The notes under the pieces were generated by a model. It saw only the letters and a list, made by a program, of their open reading frames with translations. It was not told the origin of the DNA and did no database searches. DNA of 64,000 nt from CAYPGJ01 sp050174775 (GTDB taxonomy: Bacteria; Planctomycetota; Phycisphaerae; Phycisphaerales; UBA1924): contig JBFXJP010000008.1 in assembly GCA_050174775.1 (NCBI GenBank), positions 1 to 64,000 on the forward strand. The letters are read 5' to 3'. Both the position numbers and the translations under genes were made by a program. Shown one piece after another: positions 45,105-57,354 of the stretch; position 1 is the stretch's first letter, and each line of letters opens with the position of its first letter.

Positions 45105-46725
45105 CGCGGAGGACGACGATGGTGGTGTCGTCGGTGCGTCGGTTGAGGCCGACGAAGCGGCGGTTCTCCCAGAGCACGTGATCGGCGACGCGTTCGGCGG
45201 GGGCGTTCGGGTCGAGGCGGAGGACTTCCTCGAGGGCGGCGCGGACGCGCGGCTTGCCGAACTTGTGGCCGTCGAAGTTCATGCTGTCGGAGAGGCCGTC
45301 GGTGTAGGCCAGGAGGGTGTCGCCCGGGCGGAGGTCGATGATGCCGCGGTCGTACTTCTGCGTTGCGTCGACGCCGACGACCATGCCGCCGACGTCGAGC
45401 TCGATGATCTCGTGCGTGCCTGAGGGGCCCGGGCGCACGAGGAGGGGGGCTTCGTGGCCGGCGTTGCAGTAGGTCATGCGGAGCGTGGCGGGGTCGATGA
45501 CGCCATAGAAGAGCGTGGCGAACTCGTTGTCGAGGGTGTCGCGGACGAGGGCGCGGTTGACGCGCGCGACGGCCTCGTCGAGGTGGTAGACGTCCTGCGC
45601 GTAGGCGCGGAGGAAGGCGCGGACGGCGGCCATGAGGAGCGCAGCGGCGACCCCCTTGCCTGCGACGTCGCCGACGACGATGCCGAGGTTGCCGGGGAGC
45701 TCGATGAAGTCGTAGAAATCTCCCGAGAGGTCGTAGGAGGGGATGGCTCTGGCTGCGATCTGCACGCGCTCGAAGCGCGGCGCGACGGGCGGGAGCATTC
45801 GTCGCTGGACGTCGGCGGCGATGCGGACCTGGCGTTGGACGATCAGGTGTTCGCGCTCGGTTTCGAGGAGGCGGGTGCTGGCGAGGGCGGCGGCGCTCTG
45901 CTCGGCGATGGCCTTGAAGAGGGCGCGTTCGCTGGAGGTGTACTTGCGTGGATTGCGTGAGAAGAGGCGCATGACGCCGAGCGCTTTGCCGCGGAAGACC
46001 ATGCCCGCGCTGATCATGCTGGCGAGGCCTTCGCGGACGCGGAGTTCTGCGTGTGGGGAGGATCGGTCGCGGAAGAGGTCTTCGACGACGACGACCTGAC
46101 CTTCGAGCGCCGCGGTGTCGGGGACATCGCCGGCGTCGACGACCTTGGCTTCGGCCACGTAGTCGCGGCTGAGGCCGGACCAGGCGCGGAGGTGGAGTTT
46201 CTGGCCTGCGTCGTCGAGGACTCGCACGGCGCCTGCATCGGCGTCGAGCATCTCGACGGCCGAGCGGATCGCGACGTCGAGCAGCGCGTTGGTGTCGGAG
46301 GCGCCGACGAGGAGTCCGGAGAGTCGGCGGAGGACTTCGAGCTCCTCGACACGGTGGCGCAGCTGCAGTTCGCGCTCACAGATCTCGCTGACGATCGAGG
46401 CGAGGAGGGTGAGGAAGCGTTCGACGCCGGAGCGAGCGGCTTCGGGCACGGCGGGTCCGGTCGACGCGGGGATGGCGAGCGTGCCGATGAGGCCGCTGGA
46501 AAGTGCGAGGGGGGCTGAGAAGGCGTCGCCGTCATCGAGCACTGCGACGCCGCCGTCGCCTTCGAGCGCCCAGGGCGTGGCGTCCGCGGATCGGCTGACG
46601 ATGACGCGGCCCTGGGGATCGCGGAGGCGGATGGGCGTGCCGGTGACGCCGCTCACGGCGTCGCACAGCGCGGCGAGCGAGCCGTCGGTGAGGAAGTCGG
46701 TGATCGAGAGTCCCGAGACGGTCAT
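45094..46725 (-). CDS. GAF domain PP2C-type (SpoIIE/RsbU) serine phosphatase
   Basis: 543 residues. The N-terminal part resembles a PocR-type sensory domain (DFLTDGSLAALCDAVSGVTGTPIRLRDPQG). A GAF domain spans about 150-300, a short coiled segment follows, and then a SpoIIE phosphatase domain: VQRRMLPPVAPRF, DLSGDFYDFIELPG, GIVVGDVAGKGVAAALLMA, YCNAGHEAPLLV, LLAYTDGLSDSMN and DDTTIVVLR. It probably dephosphorylates an anti-anti-sigma factor in a partner-switching pathway. No STAS or HATPase partner is adjacent. Confidence 0.9.
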   Translation of the reverse strand: MTVSGLSITDFLTDGSLAALCDAVSGVTGTPIRLRDPQGRVIVSRSADATPWALEGDGGVAVLDDGDAFSAPLALSSGLIGTLAIPASTGPAVPEAARSGVERFLTLLASIVSEICERELQLRHRVEELEVLRRLSGLLVGASDTNALLDVAIRSAVEMLDADAGAVRVLDDAGQKLHLRAWSGLSRDYVAEAKVVDAGDVPDTAALEGQVVVVEDLFRDRSSPHAELRVREGLASMISAGMVFRGKALGVMRLFSRNPRKYTSSERALFKAIAEQSAAALASTRLLETEREHLIVQRQVRIAADVQRRMLPPVAPRFERVQIAARAIPSYDLSGDFYDFIELPGNLGIVVGDVAGKGVAAALLMAAVRAFLRAYAQDVYHLDEAVARVNRALVRDTLDNEFATLFYGVIDPATLRMTYCNAGHEAPLLVRPGPSGTHEIIELDVGGMVVGVDATQKYDRGIIDLRPGDTLLAYTDGLSDSMNFDGHKFGKPRVRAALEEVLRLDPNAPAERVADHVLWENRRFVGLNRRTDDTTIVVLRVTR

Positions 46726-46768
46726 CCGTGACGGCCTGCGCGGCGCTCCTGTGGTTGTGGCGGCGCGG

Positions 46769-48454
46769 TCATTCCGCCCATACGGCTTCGAGCATGTCGT
46801 GGAGGGGGTCTCGGTCGAGTTCGAGGTATTTTTCGACGCGCTTCACGGATTCGAACCCTGCGTGGACGTCTTCGGGCGAACCGGTCTGCCAGCCGAGGTA
46901 TGCGAGGAGAAGGGCGCAATCTCGCCCGAAGGAATCATCGCGTAGCGCGTTCTCTCGCAGTGTGTCCATGATGCCTGCGAGTCGATCGGCGCGGGGCAGG
47001 AGGTTGGCTTCGAACTTGGCCGCGGCGAGTTCGGGGTGACCTCGGAGGGTGTCGCGGAGGTTGACCGCTGCTGAGAGGAACATGCCGCCGCCCATCTGCG
47101 CGTGAGCGCGTGCGATGGAGGCGATGGGATCGCCGGGCTTGTATCGGAGGGCGCGGGTGAAGGCTTCCTCGGCGTCGAACCATTTGGCTTCGTTGAGGGC
47201 CTGCTCACCTTCCGAGATGTTTCGGCCGTAGCCGGTGGTGTCTGCTGCGGGGTCGAGGAAGGTTGGGACGAGCGGGCGTCGCTCGCCGAAGACGTCCTTG
47301 GTGAATTCACGGATGTTGCCGGCGCCGAGCGCTTCGGCGGTGCGGTCCCGCTTGGCCTTGGCTTCCTCCTCCTCGGTCATGGGCTTCTTCGTGGCCCATG
47401 CCTCGGTGGAAGTGGGCATGAGTTTGGCGCGGAGCGCGTCGAGTTTGGCGCTGAGGGGATCGGTGGGGAGGGTGTCGGCGTTCTTGCCGTCGGCGCCCGC
47501 GGGGGTTGTGGGCGCGTCCTGCTGGAAACCCGCGTCGGTTCCGGGCTCGCGTGATCCGGGCGCGTTCTTCTTTTCCGTGTCGGCTTTCTTCGAGGCTTCC
47601 TCGGCGGGATCGCGGAGGGAGCGGAGGAGTTCGCCGTAGGGCTTGGACTCGATGCGGGTGTCGAAGGGCGAGGGGTCGGCCGGATCGGAGAGGCGCTCGG
47701 CGAGCGGATCGGATTCGAGGCGTGAGGAGGGGCGATCGGAGGAGGCTTTGCTCTCGCGCGCGGCTTCCGCGAAACGGTCTCGGAGCATGGGCTCTTCGAA
47801 GACGCCTCGGAGCGCGGATGCGCCTGCGCTGGCGCGCTCGCCGGAGCGTTTGATGAAGTCGAAGCGCTGGGCCTCGGACGCTTCGCCGGTGACGAAGCCG
47901 CTGGTGGAGCGGAGCGAGCCGGAGCGTGAGAGGAGGCCCGACTCGCTCTGGCGGAAGGGGTCGATGGTGAAGGCTCGCGGGTCGCTGCCGAAGGCGGAGA
48001 TGTCTCCAGCGGAGGCGCCTGCGCCTGAGCGGCCGAGCATGCTGACGCCGCCGCCGACGGTGAGGCCGAGCTGCTGCTGGAGCGCGTTGACGCCGCGGAA
48101 GGGTGAGCCGCGGTTGGCGTTGCCGATGGAGCCGCCGCCGCGGAAGGCGTCGGCGACGAAGTAGTAGATGGAGTTTGAGCCGAGGGAGCCTCGGAAGTCG
48201 TTGGAGGCCGTGTACCCGACGGAGCCGCGGAAGCCTCTGCCTCCTGCGACATCGCCGGTGACGATGGCCTGTCGGAGTTTGATTTCCTGCGCGTAGTCTC
48301 GGACGGGGGCGTTGACGCCGCTGCCGCCTCGCTGGAGGTTGCGGTCGAGGGAGTTGCCTGAGCCGAGGGCGTTCTGCGCGAGCGAGGGTGTGGATGCGAG
48401 GGTGGCGCACGCGGCGGCGCCTGCCCAGAACCTGATTCCACCGGTGATTCGCAT
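46769..48454 (-). CDS. Secreted protein of unknown function with TPR-like C-terminus
   Basis: 561 residues from ATG 48454, with AAGGAGG at the right distance. Signal peptide ends near residue 27 (LASTPSLAQN). Residues about 60-130 carry irregular RGS/FRG repeats (GRGFRGSVGY, NDFRGSLGSN, SPFRGVN). A charged, probably disordered middle follows. Residues about 420-540 contain helix pairs (GEQALNEAKWFDAEEAFTRALRYKPGDPIASIARAHAQMG) that read as tetratricopeptide-like. No enzyme motif. It lies between the phosphatase and the two-component pair on the same strand. Confidence 0.6.
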   Translation of the reverse strand: MRITGGIRFWAGAAACATLASTPSLAQNALGSGNSLDRNLQRGGSGVNAPVRDYAQEIKLRQAIVTGDVAGGRGFRGSVGYTASNDFRGSLGSNSIYYFVADAFRGGGSIGNANRGSPFRGVNALQQQLGLTVGGGVSMLGRSGAGASAGDISAFGSDPRAFTIDPFRQSESGLLSRSGSLRSTSGFVTGEASEAQRFDFIKRSGERASAGASALRGVFEEPMLRDRFAEAARESKASSDRPSSRLESDPLAERLSDPADPSPFDTRIESKPYGELLRSLRDPAEEASKKADTEKKNAPGSREPGTDAGFQQDAPTTPAGADGKNADTLPTDPLSAKLDALRAKLMPTSTEAWATKKPMTEEEEAKAKRDRTAEALGAGNIREFTKDVFGERRPLVPTFLDPAADTTGYGRNISEGEQALNEAKWFDAEEAFTRALRYKPGDPIASIARAHAQMGGGMFLSAAVNLRDTLRGHPELAAAKFEANLLPRADRLAGIMDTLRENALRDDSFGRDCALLLAYLGWQTGSPEDVHAGFESVKRVEKYLELDRDPLHDMLEAVWAE

Positions 48455-48521
48455 CGTCGGCCTCCTTTTCAAGCGTCGAGACGTGTTCGATTCTAGACGC
48501 TTTGATGGATTGGATGCGCGA

Positions 48522-49756
48522 TCAGGGGGAGCGTTCTCCCTGTGGGGGAGTTGGGGGAATGGGGGATTCAATCCAGACGGTGGCGCCCTCTTTCCAGACG
48601 GAGGAGAGACCGACGGAGCCTCCGAGCGCGCGGATGGCGTGACGAACGATGGCGAGGCCTAGGCCGGTGCCGCGCTTGGCTCCGCCGCTTCGCGCGGGGT
48701 CGACCTGATAGAAGCGTTCGAAGACTCGCTGTTGGTGCGCGAGGGGGATGCCGACGCCGCGGTCCCGGACTTCGATGCGGAGGCGTGAGTCGTTGACGCG
48801 CGCGACGACGTCGACGTCGGTGTTGTCGTACGCGTACTTCGTGGCGTTCTCGACCAGGTTCCGGAGCGCGAGCGCGTGGAGGCGCGGGTCGGTGGCTGCG
48901 CCGTCGACGCCCGGCCCCCAGTCGAAGCGGAGGTTGAGTCGTCGCTCGGCGCAGACGGGCGCGAACTCGGAGCGGAGGGACTCTTCGAGTTCTGCCGTGC
49001 GGAGGGGCTCGACGCGGACGGGGAGGTCGGCGCTCTCGACGCGCGCGAGGTCGAGGAGATCGCGGACGAGCGATTCGAGGCGCTCGACCTGTCCGGTGAG
49101 CATCTTCAGGAGACGTGCGGCGACCTGCTCGTCGCGGATGGAGCCCGCTTCGAGCGTTTCGAGTCCTGCGCGGATCGCGGCGATGGGGGTGCGGAGTTCG
49201 TGGGAGGCGTTGGCGACGAAGTCGGTGCGGATGCGCGAGGCCTCGGCGGCTTCGGTGGCGTCGCGGAGGGTGAGGAGGGTGTCGCGGCCGGCTCTGCCGA
49301 TGGTGGCCTCGACCCAGCGCTCGACGCCGCCCATGCGCATCCGCGCGGTCCATCGGCGCGGCGGGCTGTCGTACGCTGCTGCGAGGTCCGCGCGGGTGAA
49401 GACTTCGCTCACGCGCCGGGATTGGAGTGGGCCGGCGCCGATGAATCGCTCGGCCATGAGGTTTGCGCGGAGGATGACGCCCTGAGGATTGATGATGAGT
49501 GCGGGATCGCCGAGCGAATCGAGGAGGGTGTCGGGGACGTGCGTCGACGAGGCGTGATCGGATGAGGCTGTGGAGCCGCGGTCGCCCGGGGCGTCGGGGG
49601 TCCGTGCGAACAGGGCGGTGGAGATCAGGGCGGCGAGCGTGAACGAGATGAAGGAGATGAGCGCGCCGGTGATCCAGCGACCGGTGAGGAGGCCGAGGAG
49701 TGCCGCCGTGGCGGCGGCGATGGCGATGAGCGTGATGACGCGCCGCGTGGCGTGGT

Positions 49757-49760
<4 letters not shown>
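48522..49760 (-). CDS. Sensor histidine kinase (PhoR-like)
   Basis: 412 residues. Two membrane segments (about 9-26 and 29-50), a PAS-type domain (DSLGDPALIINPQGVILRANLMAERFIG), HisKA with SHELRTPIAAIR (H187), and HATPase_c with NLVENATKYAYDN, DRGVGIP and GTGLGLAIVRH. The architecture with an N-terminal TM pair plus PAS is that of PhoR. Start overlaps the response regulator stop (49757-49760, ATGA). Adjacent to a porin O/P gene, which supports phosphate or general outer-membrane regulation. Confidence 0.9.
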
Positions 49761-50467
<707 letters not shown>

Positions 50468-50645
50468 GCCGTTTCTCCTAAGTGACTTACGGCATTTGGG
50501 CGGGGACGTGGGGGCGTATTTTCCCCGGGGTTGGGCGTGGAGTCGCGTTCGAAATGTTAGGAATACGTCAAGGTTCGAAAGCGAGATTATCGGCGGAATC
50601 TCTCGACGATCGTGTGTAGAGATGCCGACAAGGGTATGTGCGAGT

Positions 50646-50673
50646 TTGCGTTCGCTATCCTGCTGTGTATAGT
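50646..50673 (+). promoter_or_regulatory. Candidate porin promoter
   Basis: TTGCGT (50646-50651), 16-base spacer, TATAGT (50668-50673). Transcription from about 50680 would give a leader of about 190 bases before the porin ATG at 50870. Confidence 0.55.
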
Positions 50674-50823
50674 CCGCACTTGCAATCAGGGCCGGAGGCC
50701 CGGCTGGGAAGGAGCCCTTTGCGGGTGGTCATTCCAGTGAACGTCGGAGAACACAACGCCGTCCGAGAGTGTGGCCGCGTCGGCCCATTCTGCGGAAAAC
50801 AAGGACGGTAAGGACCCACTTAC

Positions 50824-50850
50824 GGGCGTCGGTGGTGCGATTAGACGCCC
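50824..50850 (+). promoter_or_regulatory. Hairpin just upstream of the porin ribosome site
   Basis: GGGCGTC (50824-50830) pairs perfectly with GACGCCC (50844-50850) around a 13-base loop; AGGAG begins six bases later. It could stabilise the leader or modulate initiation. Confidence 0.4.
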
Positions 50851-50869
50851 AACTTAGGAGATGTCGCAG

Positions 50870-52234
50870 ATGAGTCAGACGAAGAGCATGGTCATGCTCG
50901 CTGGCGCTGCGCTCAGCCTTGGCGGCGTTGCGGTCGCCGAGCAGAGCGCCGCGTGGACTTCCCAGAACGCGGACGAGGTCCGCGCGATCGTCGCCGAGAT
51001 GCTTGCGGACTCGAACACTCGTTCGTCTCTGCTGCAGAGCGGCGGCACGGCTGGCCACGATGGCAAGCATTTCTTCCTGGCGTCTCAGGACGGGAATTTC
51101 CGCCTGAACGTGTCCGGGCAGATCCAGTTCCGTTACTACGTGAACTTCCGTGACGACCCGAACCAGGGCGTCGGCCCGGCCGGTCCGTTCGTGGACGACT
51201 TCGACCCCGGGTTCGAGACCCGTCGCACGAAGCTCGAGTTCTCGGGCCACGTGTTCGAGCCGAACCTGTTCTACAAGGTCAGGGGCGCGTTCGATCGCAC
51301 CGGCGGCCCCCGCACGGGCGGCGCGTTCGGTCTTGAGGACGCGTACGTCGGCTACAAGTGGGACAACGGGTTCTCTGCCCAGTGGGGTCAGTTCAAGCTG
51401 CCCTTCCTGAAGGAAGAGAGCATCTCCTCGGCTCGCCAGCTCGCGGTTGACCGCTCGCTGACGAACGAGGTGTTCAACCAGGACTTCTCGCAGGCCATCC
51501 AGATGGCGTACACGGACGAGGCGTTCCGCGCCATGTTCGCGTTCTCCGATGGCCTCGGCTCGCGTAACACGTCGTTCGGCGCCGACCCGGCCGACTACGC
51601 CCTCACGGGCCGCGTCGAGTTCATGTGGGCGGGCGACTGGAAGCAGTACGACGAGTTCACCTCGCAGCGCGGCTCGCCGTACTTCGGCGCGATCGGCGCG
51701 GCGGTGCACTTCGAAGACTCCCCCGACGTCAAGGGCACGATCGCCGGCAACACCGAGTCGCTGCTGTACACGATCGACCTCATGATGAAGGGCGACGGCT
51801 GGAACCTGTTCGGCGCGTTCATCGGCTCGCACATCGAGACGGCGCCGGCCGCGGCTCCCTCGTTCGACGACTTCGCGTTCGTCGCGCAGGGCGGCGTGTA
51901 CCTCGCCGATGATTTCGAGATCTTCGGCCGCTGGGACGCGATCATTCCGGACGGCGACCGCACGAACGGCACTGCCGTTGCTCGCTCGGGCAACGACATG
52001 TTCAACACGGTCACCGGTGGTTTCAACTACTACATGCACGGCCATGCCGCGAAGTTCACGCTGGACGTCCAGTGGAACCTCGACAACCCGAACGACACGG
52101 CGTTCACGTCGGGCTTCTCCGGCGGTCAGCCTGGCGGCGTGTTCGGCAACCCGGGCGGCGGCATCGGGTTCCAGAACTCGGGCAACGAGGACAACCAGTT
52201 CGTTGTCCGCGCTCAGTTCCAGCTCCTGTTCTGA
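50870..52234 (+). CDS. Outer-membrane porin, porin O/P family
   Basis: 454 residues from ATG 50870; the ATG at 50861 abuts AGGAG and is rejected. Signal peptide ends near residue 24 (GVAVAEQ). A short coiled-coil-like N-terminal stretch (EVRAIVAEMLADSN) precedes a beta-barrel sequence with repeated alternating strands (FRLNVSGQIQFRYYVNFRDD, RRTKLEFSGHVFEPNLFYKV, LEDAYVGYKWDNGFSAQWGQFKLPF), and it ends with aromatic LLF. This matches the phosphate/pyrophosphate-selective porin O/P family. Codons are strongly C-ending in contrast to neighbours, suggesting high expression. Confidence 0.88.
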   Translation: MSQTKSMVMLAGAALSLGGVAVAEQSAAWTSQNADEVRAIVAEMLADSNTRSSLLQSGGTAGHDGKHFFLASQDGNFRLNVSGQIQFRYYVNFRDDPNQGVGPAGPFVDDFDPGFETRRTKLEFSGHVFEPNLFYKVRGAFDRTGGPRTGGAFGLEDAYVGYKWDNGFSAQWGQFKLPFLKEESISSARQLAVDRSLTNEVFNQDFSQAIQMAYTDEAFRAMFAFSDGLGSRNTSFGADPADYALTGRVEFMWAGDWKQYDEFTSQRGSPYFGAIGAAVHFEDSPDVKGTIAGNTESLLYTIDLMMKGDGWNLFGAFIGSHIETAPAAAPSFDDFAFVAQGGVYLADDFEIFGRWDAIIPDGDRTNGTAVARSGNDMFNTVTGGFNYYMHGHAAKFTLDVQWNLDNPNDTAFTSGFSGGQPGGVFGNPGGGIGFQNSGNEDNQFVVRAQFQLLF

Positions 52235-52265
52235 GTTGGCCTGAGAGCTCCTGCGATATCTTCCG

Positions 52266-52301
52266 CCGGCCGGCCCTCACGGGTCGGCCGGTTTTCTTTT
52301 T
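52266..52301 (+). terminator. Rho-independent terminator of the porin gene
   Basis: CCGGCCGGCCC (52266-52276) pairs with GGGTCGGCCGG (52281-52291) around TCAC, followed by TTTTCTTTTT. Confidence 0.92.
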
Positions 52302-52320
52302 GTCCCGATAGACTGCGTGC

Positions 52321-52911
52321 GTGAACAGCCCCGACCCTGCTCCCGCACCGTCGACGGCGCCCGGCGCGGCGCCGTCCTCCCCGACGCCCCTGCTGCACCC
52401 TGCGTCTCGCGTGCCCGGCATCGAGCCGCTGCACCGGCTGGCGGAGTCGCGCACGTTGTTCTGGCAGAACGTGGTGCGGGAGATCCTGCTGACGTTCCCG
52501 CTGCTGGCGTCGGAGCGGCCGGAGGTGGCGGACGGGCGGATCGGGCTGCTGACGCACGCGGGGGAGCGGATTCCGCTGGGGGCGGTGGAGCCGATGTTCC
52601 CGTGCTCGATCGCGTCGCCACAGGCGATGCAGTTGTGCATGGCGGTGCAGGCCACGGTGTTCAACATCCGGACGCCAACGGGGGAGGTGTTCACGCTGCC
52701 GCTGCACGAGATCCGGGCGGTGCATTCGCTGACGGACGAATTGATGAAGGAGTTGGAGGAGGAGGCGCGTCGGCTGAACACGGACGCGGAGGGGGCGGAG
52801 CCGTTCGGGTTCGCGGCGTATACGTCGCTCGCGCGGCAGCAGGAGAGCGTCGAGCAGGGGACCGCGGCCAAGAAGAAGGACCGGTCAGGCGCGTCGACGA
52901 CCGACGAGTAG
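52321..52911 (+). CDS. Conserved-looking hypothetical protein
   Basis: 196 residues from GTG 52321. A Pro/Ala-rich first 25 residues is followed by a compact middle (LFWQNVVREILLTFPLLASERPEVADGRIGLLTHAG, NIRTPTGEVFTLPLHEIRAVHSL) and an acidic, lysine-ended tail. It has no signal peptide and no motif I recognise. GATAGA upstream (52306-52311) could be a -10 for a nearly leaderless transcript. The 3' end overlaps the convergent methyltransferase by 27 bases. Confidence 0.6.
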   Translation: MNSPDPAPAPSTAPGAAPSSPTPLLHPASRVPGIEPLHRLAESRTLFWQNVVREILLTFPLLASERPEVADGRIGLLTHAGERIPLGAVEPMFPCSIASPQAMQLCMAVQATVFNIRTPTGEVFTLPLHEIRAVHSLTDELMKELEEEARRLNTDAEGAEPFGFAAYTSLARQQESVEQGTAAKKKDRSGASTTDE

Positions 52912-53589
52912 GCCTTCTCGGATGGGGATCATCGCGGATTCGAAGCGCGGATCACCTGCCAGTGTGCGGCAGAGTTCGTCCGCGGCGCGGCGAGAGGCTT
53001 CGGCCTCAGCGCGGGCGGCGCCGGTGAGCCCGGGGTCGAGGGCGTCGATCCACCAGCGGCCGGAGCCGAGCGTGTTGTCGGCCACGAGGAGGCCGCTCGG
53101 ACGGATGCTTGTGGCGATCTGATCAAAGTAGGCCGGGTATTCGGTCTTCACGGCGTCGAGGAAGACGAAGTCCACGGTCGGGGTCTGCGCGAGCGTGTTG
53201 ATGAGCGCGGGGAGGACGTCGAGGCCTTTGCCTTCGATGACCTCGACGCGGTCAGAGACGCCTGCTTCGACGAACATGCGTCGGGCGAAGGCCGCGTGCT
53301 TGGGTTCGGCCTCGATGGTGTAGAGCCGTCCGCCCGGCGCGAGCGCGCGGGCGATCCAGATCGCGGAGTAGCCGGCGAGCGTGCCGACCTCGATGGCGAC
53401 TTTGGCGCCCCGGCCACTGTTGGTCATCGCGCAGAGGAGCGAGAGCACTCGGCCCGTGCCGGCGTCTACGGCGATGTCCGGGAGGCCGTCCTGCACGGCT
53501 CGGGCCATGAGCCCGCGCAGGGGCTCGTCCTCCTGCCCGAATAGCGCGTTGATGTACTGGGTGGTGGCGGTCCAGCGCTCCGGCGTCAT
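52885..53589 (-). CDS. SAM-dependent O-methyltransferase (family 3, CCoAOMT-like)
   Basis: About 234 residues from ATG 53589 (GTG 53595 possible). SAM-binding motif VAIEVGTLAGYSAIWIARALAPGGRLYTIE, then DFVFLDAVKTEYPAYFD and LLVADNTLGSGRW, matching cation-dependent O-methyltransferases. Phenolic or catecholic substrates are usual for the family; the actual one is unknown. It starts ten bases after acs and is probably co-transcribed with it. Confidence 0.88.
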   Translation of the reverse strand: MTPERWTATTQYINALFGQEDEPLRGLMARAVQDGLPDIAVDAGTGRVLSLLCAMTNSGRGAKVAIEVGTLAGYSAIWIARALAPGGRLYTIEAEPKHAAFARRMFVEAGVSDRVEVIEGKGLDVLPALINTLAQTPTVDFVFLDAVKTEYPAYFDQIATSIRPSGLLVADNTLGSGRWWIDALDPGLTGAARAEAEASRRAADELCRTLAGDPRFESAMIPIREGLLVGRRRA

Positions 53590-53598
53590 GTCCACGGT

Positions 53599-55629
<2,031 letters not shown>

Positions 55630-55698
55630 GCTCGCGTCTCCTCGTTCTCCCCCCCGGTGGAGGATGGCACGCGGAGCATACAGCGCGAGGGGTGGGGC

Positions 55699-56505
55699 TC
55701 AGAAGCGTTTGTGCGCTTCGCGCTCGGACGGGCCCTTGAGGCCCATGATGCTGCGGGCGAGGGAGATATCGGCGGGCCTTGTGATCTTGATGTTGCGCGG
55801 GTCGCCTTCGACGACCACGACCTGCTCGCCCAGTCGCTCGACGAGCTGGGCGTCGTCGGTGCTGTCGAGGTCGCTCTGCGCGTAGGCGCGCTCGAAGAGC
55901 TCGCGTTCGAAGACCTGTGGGGTCTGGACCATGACGAGCCCGTCGCGCGGCACGGTTTCCTGGACGGGACGGGCCAGACCGGCGCCCTTGCCCGGGGCGC
56001 CGAGGATCGCGGCGAGCGGGTCGGCCTTCTTGTCCTTGATCTCATCGCCCACCCGTTTGATCGTGTCGGGCACGTCGATGCCCGGGACGACGGCTGGGAA
56101 GCTGGCTGCGGCCGCGAAGACGCGGGAGATGAGCTCGGCGCTCGCGGCGGGGCGCGCGGCGTCGTGGACCGCCACGTGCGTGCAGGCGTTCCATGCGTCC
56201 GCGTGATGGTCGCGGGCGTGATCGAGCGCGTTGCGGACGGATTCGTACCGGTGGGTTCGCCCGCCCTTGCAGAAGTGCGCACCGATAAGGCTCAGTCGGT
56301 CTGCGTGACGGAGTGCGAATTCCTCATAACTGTCGAACGGACCTGGGACGATGACGAGGCCGACGTCGTCTCGTCCGGTGAAGAGCTCGACGGTGCGCTG
56401 AAGGACGGGGCGTCCGCCCAAGTCCTCGTCAATCTTGGACTTACCGCCGAACCTCCGTGAGGCTCCGGCCGCGGGAATGATGACGGCTGCTCGCATGTGG
56501 GGCAT
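55699..56505 (-). CDS. ispD: 2-C-methyl-D-erythritol 4-phosphate cytidylyltransferase IspD
   Basis: 268 residues. VIIPAAGASRRFGGKSKIDEDLGGRPVLQRTVELF at the N-terminus with the CTP loop, GGRTHRYESVRNAL, VAVHDAARPAAS, RPVQETVPRDGLVMVQTPQVF and TDDAQLVERLG followed by EGDPRNIKITRPADISLA. It converts MEP and CTP to CDP-ME in isoprenoid synthesis; IspH is at the other end of the window. An insert around residues 150-170 (KDKKADPLAAILGAPG) is longer than usual. ATG 56496 is an alternative start. Confidence 0.92.
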   Translation of the reverse strand: MPHMRAAVIIPAAGASRRFGGKSKIDEDLGGRPVLQRTVELFTGRDDVGLVIVPGPFDSYEEFALRHADRLSLIGAHFCKGGRTHRYESVRNALDHARDHHADAWNACTHVAVHDAARPAASAELISRVFAAAASFPAVVPGIDVPDTIKRVGDEIKDKKADPLAAILGAPGKGAGLARPVQETVPRDGLVMVQTPQVFERELFERAYAQSDLDSTDDAQLVERLGEQVVVVEGDPRNIKITRPADISLARSIMGLKGPSEREAHKRF

Positions 56506-56654
56506 CGTAGCGTGAGGCTGCGGGACACAGAACTATCGGTCGCATCAGGTTCACGAACACCCCGTTCAAGTTGAGGTCGGGATCAGCCGAGCGAGAGAGG
56601 ACACGTCGGCCTTGCCGAACTCCACCCCGAGATGTTGGATCAAGATCGAACACG

Positions 56655-57281
56655 ATGCTCGCACCAGGCATGTCCATCTTCGTCCGGCTCCCGTCGATCG
56701 ACGGTGAGGAATCTTCGTTGCAGCCTGCCGTGGTGACGGAAAAGTCGGGAGAGACGTGCACGATCGAGCTGCTCGAGCCGGACGAGACGCCGAGGCCGGG
56801 CGAGGACATCTCGCTGTTCTTCGACGTGCATGGGCGTTTCTCGGAGCAGTCCGGGCGCGTGCAGCGCGCGCTTGACGAGCGGCTGCGCTGCTTTGTCGGG
56901 GTGCTGCTGACGGGCGAGGCGAGCGCCGCGGAGAACCGGCAGTCGTTCCGGGTGAGCACGGCCACGGGGGGAGAGGTGATGGCGTCCTTGAACGGCGGGA
57001 GGGGATGCGCCGTTCTCGACGTCTCGTACACGGGGTTTGCGGTGTCGAGCGACCGTTCGTACGAGGTCGGCGCGTCGGTCACCGTCACGATCCAGTTTCA
57101 GGGCAACTCGTACGCGGGTTCGGCGGTGATCAAGAGCGCGCGTGAGCTGCTCGGGGGGCAGACCCGGTACGGGATGCACGTCTCGCCCGGACGGGGCACG
57201 AACGCGCTGCAGAAGGGGCTCCAGTCGATCGCGAGCGCGATCCAGCGGAAGCAGCTGCAGCGGTTGGCCCGGGGCTCCTGA
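56655..57281 (+). CDS. PilZ domain protein
   Basis: 208 residues from ATG 56655. An N-terminal YcgR-like beta domain (SIFVRLPSIDGEESSLQPAVVTEKSGETCTIEL) precedes a PilZ domain with the c-di-GMP motif RxxxR in NRQSFRV and DVSYTGFAV for (D/N)xSxxG. It probably binds c-di-GMP. It lies immediately before ssrA on the same strand. Confidence 0.82.
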   Translation: MLAPGMSIFVRLPSIDGEESSLQPAVVTEKSGETCTIELLEPDETPRPGEDISLFFDVHGRFSEQSGRVQRALDERLRCFVGVLLTGEASAAENRQSFRVSTATGGEVMASLNGGRGCAVLDVSYTGFAVSSDRSYEVGASVTVTIQFQGNSYAGSAVIKSARELLGGQTRYGMHVSPGRGTNALQKGLQSIASAIQRKQLQRLARGS

Positions 57282-57354
57282 GGGGAGGCCTAGAATCCGA
57301 TGATCGTTTGGCCGCGCGGCGCCTCGGCGTCGTGTCGGCTCGTCTTTGGCAATT

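Larger units (their letters stand above)
50468..50869. other. Divergent regulatory region between response regulator and porin
   Basis: 402 bases without a gene. It is lower in GC around 50530-50680. The porin promoter is read at 50646-50673 and a hairpin near the ribosome site at 50824-50850. GGGCCGGAGGCCC at 50690-50702 is a further small palindrome. No clear pair of direct-repeat PhoB boxes was found. Confidence 0.5.
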
